Assembly: GCA_002292805.1 (NCBI GenBank)
Contig: DBCA01000117.1
Coordinates: forward strand, 1 to 8,496
Length of the DNA stretch: 8,496 bases
Direction of reading: 5' to 3'
Source of the DNA: Caryophanales bacterium UBA970
Lineage (GTDB): Bacteria > Bacillota_I > Bacilli_A > RFN20 > CAG-826
The notes beneath the pieces are model-generated. The model made no database searches. It was not told the origin of the DNA and worked only from the letters and a program-made list of their open reading frames with translations. Of this stretch, positions 6,516 to 8,496 are shown one piece after another. A program made the position numbers and the translations under genes. The first letter of the stretch is position 1, and each line of letters begins with the position of its first letter.

Positions 6516-7437
6516 TGACGCGTCCTACTTTTGATTTGATGAAATTAAGCACAAAATTGGTGATTAAAATAACCACCATCAAAACCAATCCAATGGAAAA
6601 ACGAATTGTATAATCAAGTCCAACTGTTTCTTTCATTCCCAATAACATGGTGGATGTAAGGGTTGATGTTGTATCAAAGAGTTCAAATGATATTCCTGAG
6701 CGTCTTGATCCTGCTACCAAACTTACTGCAGTTGCTTCTCCAAGGGCTCGACCAACCCCAAGGATGGCGGCAGTAAAAATTCCAGATTTTGCTGCAGCAA
6801 GAACCACTTTAAAATTCGTTTGAGTGGTGCTCGCTCCTAAAGCCAAGGAACCATTGATTAATTCTTTTTGTACGGAGCGGATTGCAACTTCGGTTATCAC
6901 AGTCATCGTTGGGATAATCATAATTGCCAACACAATCACCGTGGAAAGTATAGAGAATCCTGCAGCGGATTGTACCCCGACATTAAGTGAAAACTGATAA
7001 ACCAAATCAAGAACGATTCCCACCCCAAAAAGACCATAAACAATTGAAGGAATGGCTGCTAAAATTTCAATCACGGATCGCAGGGTTTTGGCTAACCAGG
7101 AAGGAGCGATCTTTGCAATAAATAAAGCAGAAAAGATCGACACAGGCATAGCAATGGCAAGCGATAGAAATGCGATATAAAGTGTACTGATGATTAGGAA
7201 ACCAATCCCATATGCATTAGAGGCGAAGGTTGTACCATCCAGATAAACAACGCCTGTGAGAAATCTTAATAAGTTCACTGGGCCTAACCCGTCGTTATCT
7301 GAAATGAAAGGAGAGATGCCCCTCTCAAAAATGACAAAAACCACAAGAAGAATGAACGAAGCAGAAATTAAAGCGGTTAAAAACAATGTTTTTTCAACAA
7401 GGTTATCAACGAGTTTTTTAACTTGTGTTTGTTTCAT
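6508..7437 (-). CDS. pstC: Phosphate ABC transporter permease PstC
   Basis: 309 residues, normal for PstC, with six predicted membrane helices (about 17-37, 78-108, 118-147, 160-182, 212-240, 277-302). The EAA loop [19 protein letters not shown] (192-210) is the PstB contact. GVGRALGEATAV (227-238) is the conserved PstC segment, equivalent to the GLGRALGE region of E. coli PstC. The protein pairs with PstA to carry phosphate across the membrane. The Shine-Dalgarno site is poor (AAAG next to the start), and a terminator-like hairpin lies just upstream, so its expression is probably lower than that of pstS. There is no sign of damage. Confidence 0.97.
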   Translation of the reverse strand: MKQTQVKKLVDNLVEKTLFLTALISASFILLVVFVIFERGISPFISDNDGLGPVNLLRFLTGVVYLDGTTFASNAYGIGFLIISTLYIAFLSLAIAMPVSIFSALFIAKIAPSWLAKTLRSVIEILAAIPSIVYGLFGVGIVLDLVYQFSLNVGVQSAAGFSILSTVIVLAIMIIPTMTVITEVAIRSVQKELINGSLALGASTTQTNFKVVLAAAKSGIFTAAILGVGRALGEATAVSLVAGSRRSGISFELFDTTSTLTSTMLLGMKETVGLDYTIRFSIGLVLMVVILITNFVLNFIKSKVGRVNV

Positions 7438-7439
7438 GT

Positions 7440-7479
7440 CTTTAAATAAAATTATACCGAGGGAATACCCTCGGTATAA
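7440..7479 (-). terminator. Intercistronic hairpin / attenuator between pstS and pstC
   Basis: TTATACCGAGGG (7479..7468, minus strand) pairs perfectly with CCCTCGGTATAA (7463..7452) as a 12-bp stem with a 4-nt loop, followed by TTTTATTT. It begins 27 bases after the pstS stop and ends about 14 bases before the pstC start. It has the form of a leaky intrinsic terminator and/or an RNA 3'-end stabiliser that lets the binding protein be made in excess of the permease. Confidence 0.85.
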
Positions 7480-7506
7480 GTCTTAAATTGTAATGATTCA
7501 GTTAGA

Positions 7507-8496
7507 TTATAAAGCAGCAGATGCCGTTATTGCTTCAGCCCAAGTACGAATTGGTGAGGTTGCAGCTTTTTCATACATTCTCTTTAAAATATCACCATTC
7601 ACATTCACTAAAGGATTATCTTTGTGGACAATCGCAACAATTGCATCCCATGCCAATTGGCCAAGTTGATTTGAAGGTAAAGCAACCCCGCCTACCAGTT
7701 GTTCAGCAGACGTGAATGCTCTTGAGGCAAAACCAACATCTTTACCAACAGCGGTATCTTTGATTGCTGGATCATTGGTACGTTTATATGCGTCACCTGA
7801 ACCTGTGTGTTCATGTTCTGCAACAAAGTTTCCGCAACGAGCCTTAAATGAAGTCGTGAGTGCTTTTGCTACTTTTTCAATTGAATCAGATCCACCAAAT
7901 CGAACAGTCACAGCAGTATTGTTTTGAGCACAGATTGGATAACTTGAACTGATCGTATCCCAACGTTGTGTAGAATCAAGTGCTACTGCTCCAGCACCTG
8001 TGATGGTTTCTCCACCTTCAATGGTGGCCATAAACGCTACGAATGCTTTTGATATATTTTCAACATTCGTAGAAGGAAAATCACCATTCGCTCTCAACAT
8101 CCAGTTAAAGGGACGCTTTAAACCATATGTATTGTCCAAAACAGTGTCTTCAGTTGCTGCAATGTTGTTAAATTTTAAACCTTTGACGTTGTTGTTGACC
8201 GATGATAATGAAACATAACCTATGCCATACTTATCTGATCCACTCATCGCAGTTAAAATCGAAGTATTGTCAGCAATGATATATCCATCAGTTAGTAAGT
8301 TGTCATTTTTGGCTGCTGTACTAAAGCCAATACCACCCATAAAGCCATCGCGAGTTCCTGACGTTGTATCACGCGTATAGAGAACAATGTTACTTGTTTG
8401 ATTAAATGCAGGAGCTTGAGAGGTCGAAGGAGTAGCCGAAGAGGAACTTGGTGTTTGGGATGTAGTCGAAGGAGTAGCCGATGAGGAACTTGGTGT
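7507..8496 (-). CDS. pstS: Phosphate-binding lipoprotein PstS, apparently circularly permuted; N-terminus beyond window edge
   Basis: 329 residues are visible and the frame is open to the right edge; the ATG at 8340 is internal (the conserved SGT motif precedes it). Residues 1-31 are a Ser/Thr/Pro linker. Then comes NIVLYTRDTTSGTRDGF (36-52), the R-x3-SGT phosphate motif, YGIGYVSL (90-97), the Y-x4-RP stretch (124-129) and FVAFMAT-x-EGG (152-162). All of these normally belong to the C-terminal half of PstS. After them come VRFGGSDSI (198-206), HTGSGDA (230-236), DVGFASR (253-259), WDAIVAIVHKDNP (283-295) and TWAEA (318-322), which normally form the N-terminal half. The protein ends where a standard PstS would continue into its SGT segment. 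It should bind extracellular phosphate and deliver it to PstC/PstA. A lipobox is expected upstream but not seen. Role is firm from family and operon; permutation is a strong inference. Confidence 0.9.
   Translation of the reverse strand, partial: TPSSSSATPSTTSQTPSSSSATPSTSQAPAFNQTSNIVLYTRDTTSGTRDGFMGGIGFSTAAKNDNLLTDGYIIADNTSILTAMSGSDKYGIGYVSLSSVNNNVKGLKFNNIAATEDTVLDNTYGLKRPFNWMLRANGDFPSTNVENISKAFVAFMATIEGGETITGAGAVALDSTQRWDTISSSYPICAQNNTAVTVRFGGSDSIEKVAKALTTSFKARCGNFVAEHEHTGSGDAYKRTNDPAIKDTAVGKDVGFASRAFTSAEQLVGGVALPSNQLGQLAWDAIVAIVHKDNPLVNVNGDILKRMYEKAATSPIRTWAEAITASAAL
8423..8496 (-). repeat. 42-bp tandem repeat encoding a TPSSSSATPST linker
   Basis: Two units start at 8496 and 8454 (period 42 bp, 14 codons). 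They share 31 of their first 32 bases, then diverge. Each encodes TPSSSSATPST. The array probably continues past the window edge and forms the membrane-proximal linker of PstS. Confidence 0.8.

Noticed and set aside
7507..8340. ATG at 8340 as the start of pstS (277 residues)
   Set aside because: The frame continues upstream through the conserved R-x3-SGT phosphate motif and the linker repeat to the window edge, so this Met is internal.
1..8496. Mycoplasma-type code with TGA as Trp
   Set aside because: TGA ends several genes at positions that fit family lengths and overlapping starts, and Trp is written TGG in the decoded proteins.
1..8496. CRISPR array, tRNA/rRNA genes, insertion sequences, or a Pho box
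   Set aside because: No spaced direct repeats, cloverleaf-like or rRNA segments or transposase motifs were seen; the pst promoter region lies outside the window.

Overview
The window looks like a chromosomal segment from a low-to-moderate GC Gram-positive-type (Bacillota / Mollicutes-related) bacterium. Shine-Dalgarno sites of the AGGAG type precede several genes, the lipoproteins carry classic lipoboxes followed by Ser/Thr-rich linkers, and the genes are closely packed with ATGA start/stop overlaps. TGA serves as a stop codon (in the thioesterase, the first lipoprotein, the 45-residue ORF and pstA), so the Mycoplasma/Spiroplasma code is not in use. An Acholeplasma- or Izemoplasma-like lineage would fit, but this placement is inference.

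Region 1-927 (minus strand) holds a two-gene unit: a PaaI-type hotdog thioesterase overlapping by four bases the start of a glyoxalase/ring-cleaving dioxygenase family protein that runs off the left edge. Region 928-2475 (plus strand) holds two tandem paralogous lipoproteins, whose C-terminal domain resembles a strongly diverged FMN_bind domain, then an untracked 45-residue Pro/Arg/Lys-rich ORF and a strong intrinsic terminator. A good promoter for uridine kinase is superimposed on that terminator. Uridine kinase (plus) and a deoxynucleoside kinase (minus) converge with a 5-base gap, forming a small nucleoside-salvage pair.

Region 3832-8496 (minus strand) is a phosphate-uptake operon in the order pstS-pstC-pstA-pstB-phoU, closed by an intrinsic terminator after phoU. 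A perfect 12-bp hairpin with a U-rich tail lies between pstS and pstC and probably makes PstS more abundant than the permease. PstS would capture extracellular phosphate, PstC/PstA form the channel, PstB supplies ATP hydrolysis and PhoU gives negative feedback.

The most striking observation is in pstS. After a Ser/Thr/Pro linker with a 42-bp tandem repeat, the protein starts with what is normally the C-terminal half of a PstS fold (R-x3-SGT phosphate motif) and ends with what is normally the N-terminal half (GSxS, GSG, D-x-G-x-ASR, DNP, W motifs). This suggests a circularly permuted phosphate-binding protein, or a chimeric tandem whose beginning lies outside the window. The partner permease PstA is also unusual, with an extra extracytoplasmic region of roughly 100 residues containing a Cys-x-Cys pair.
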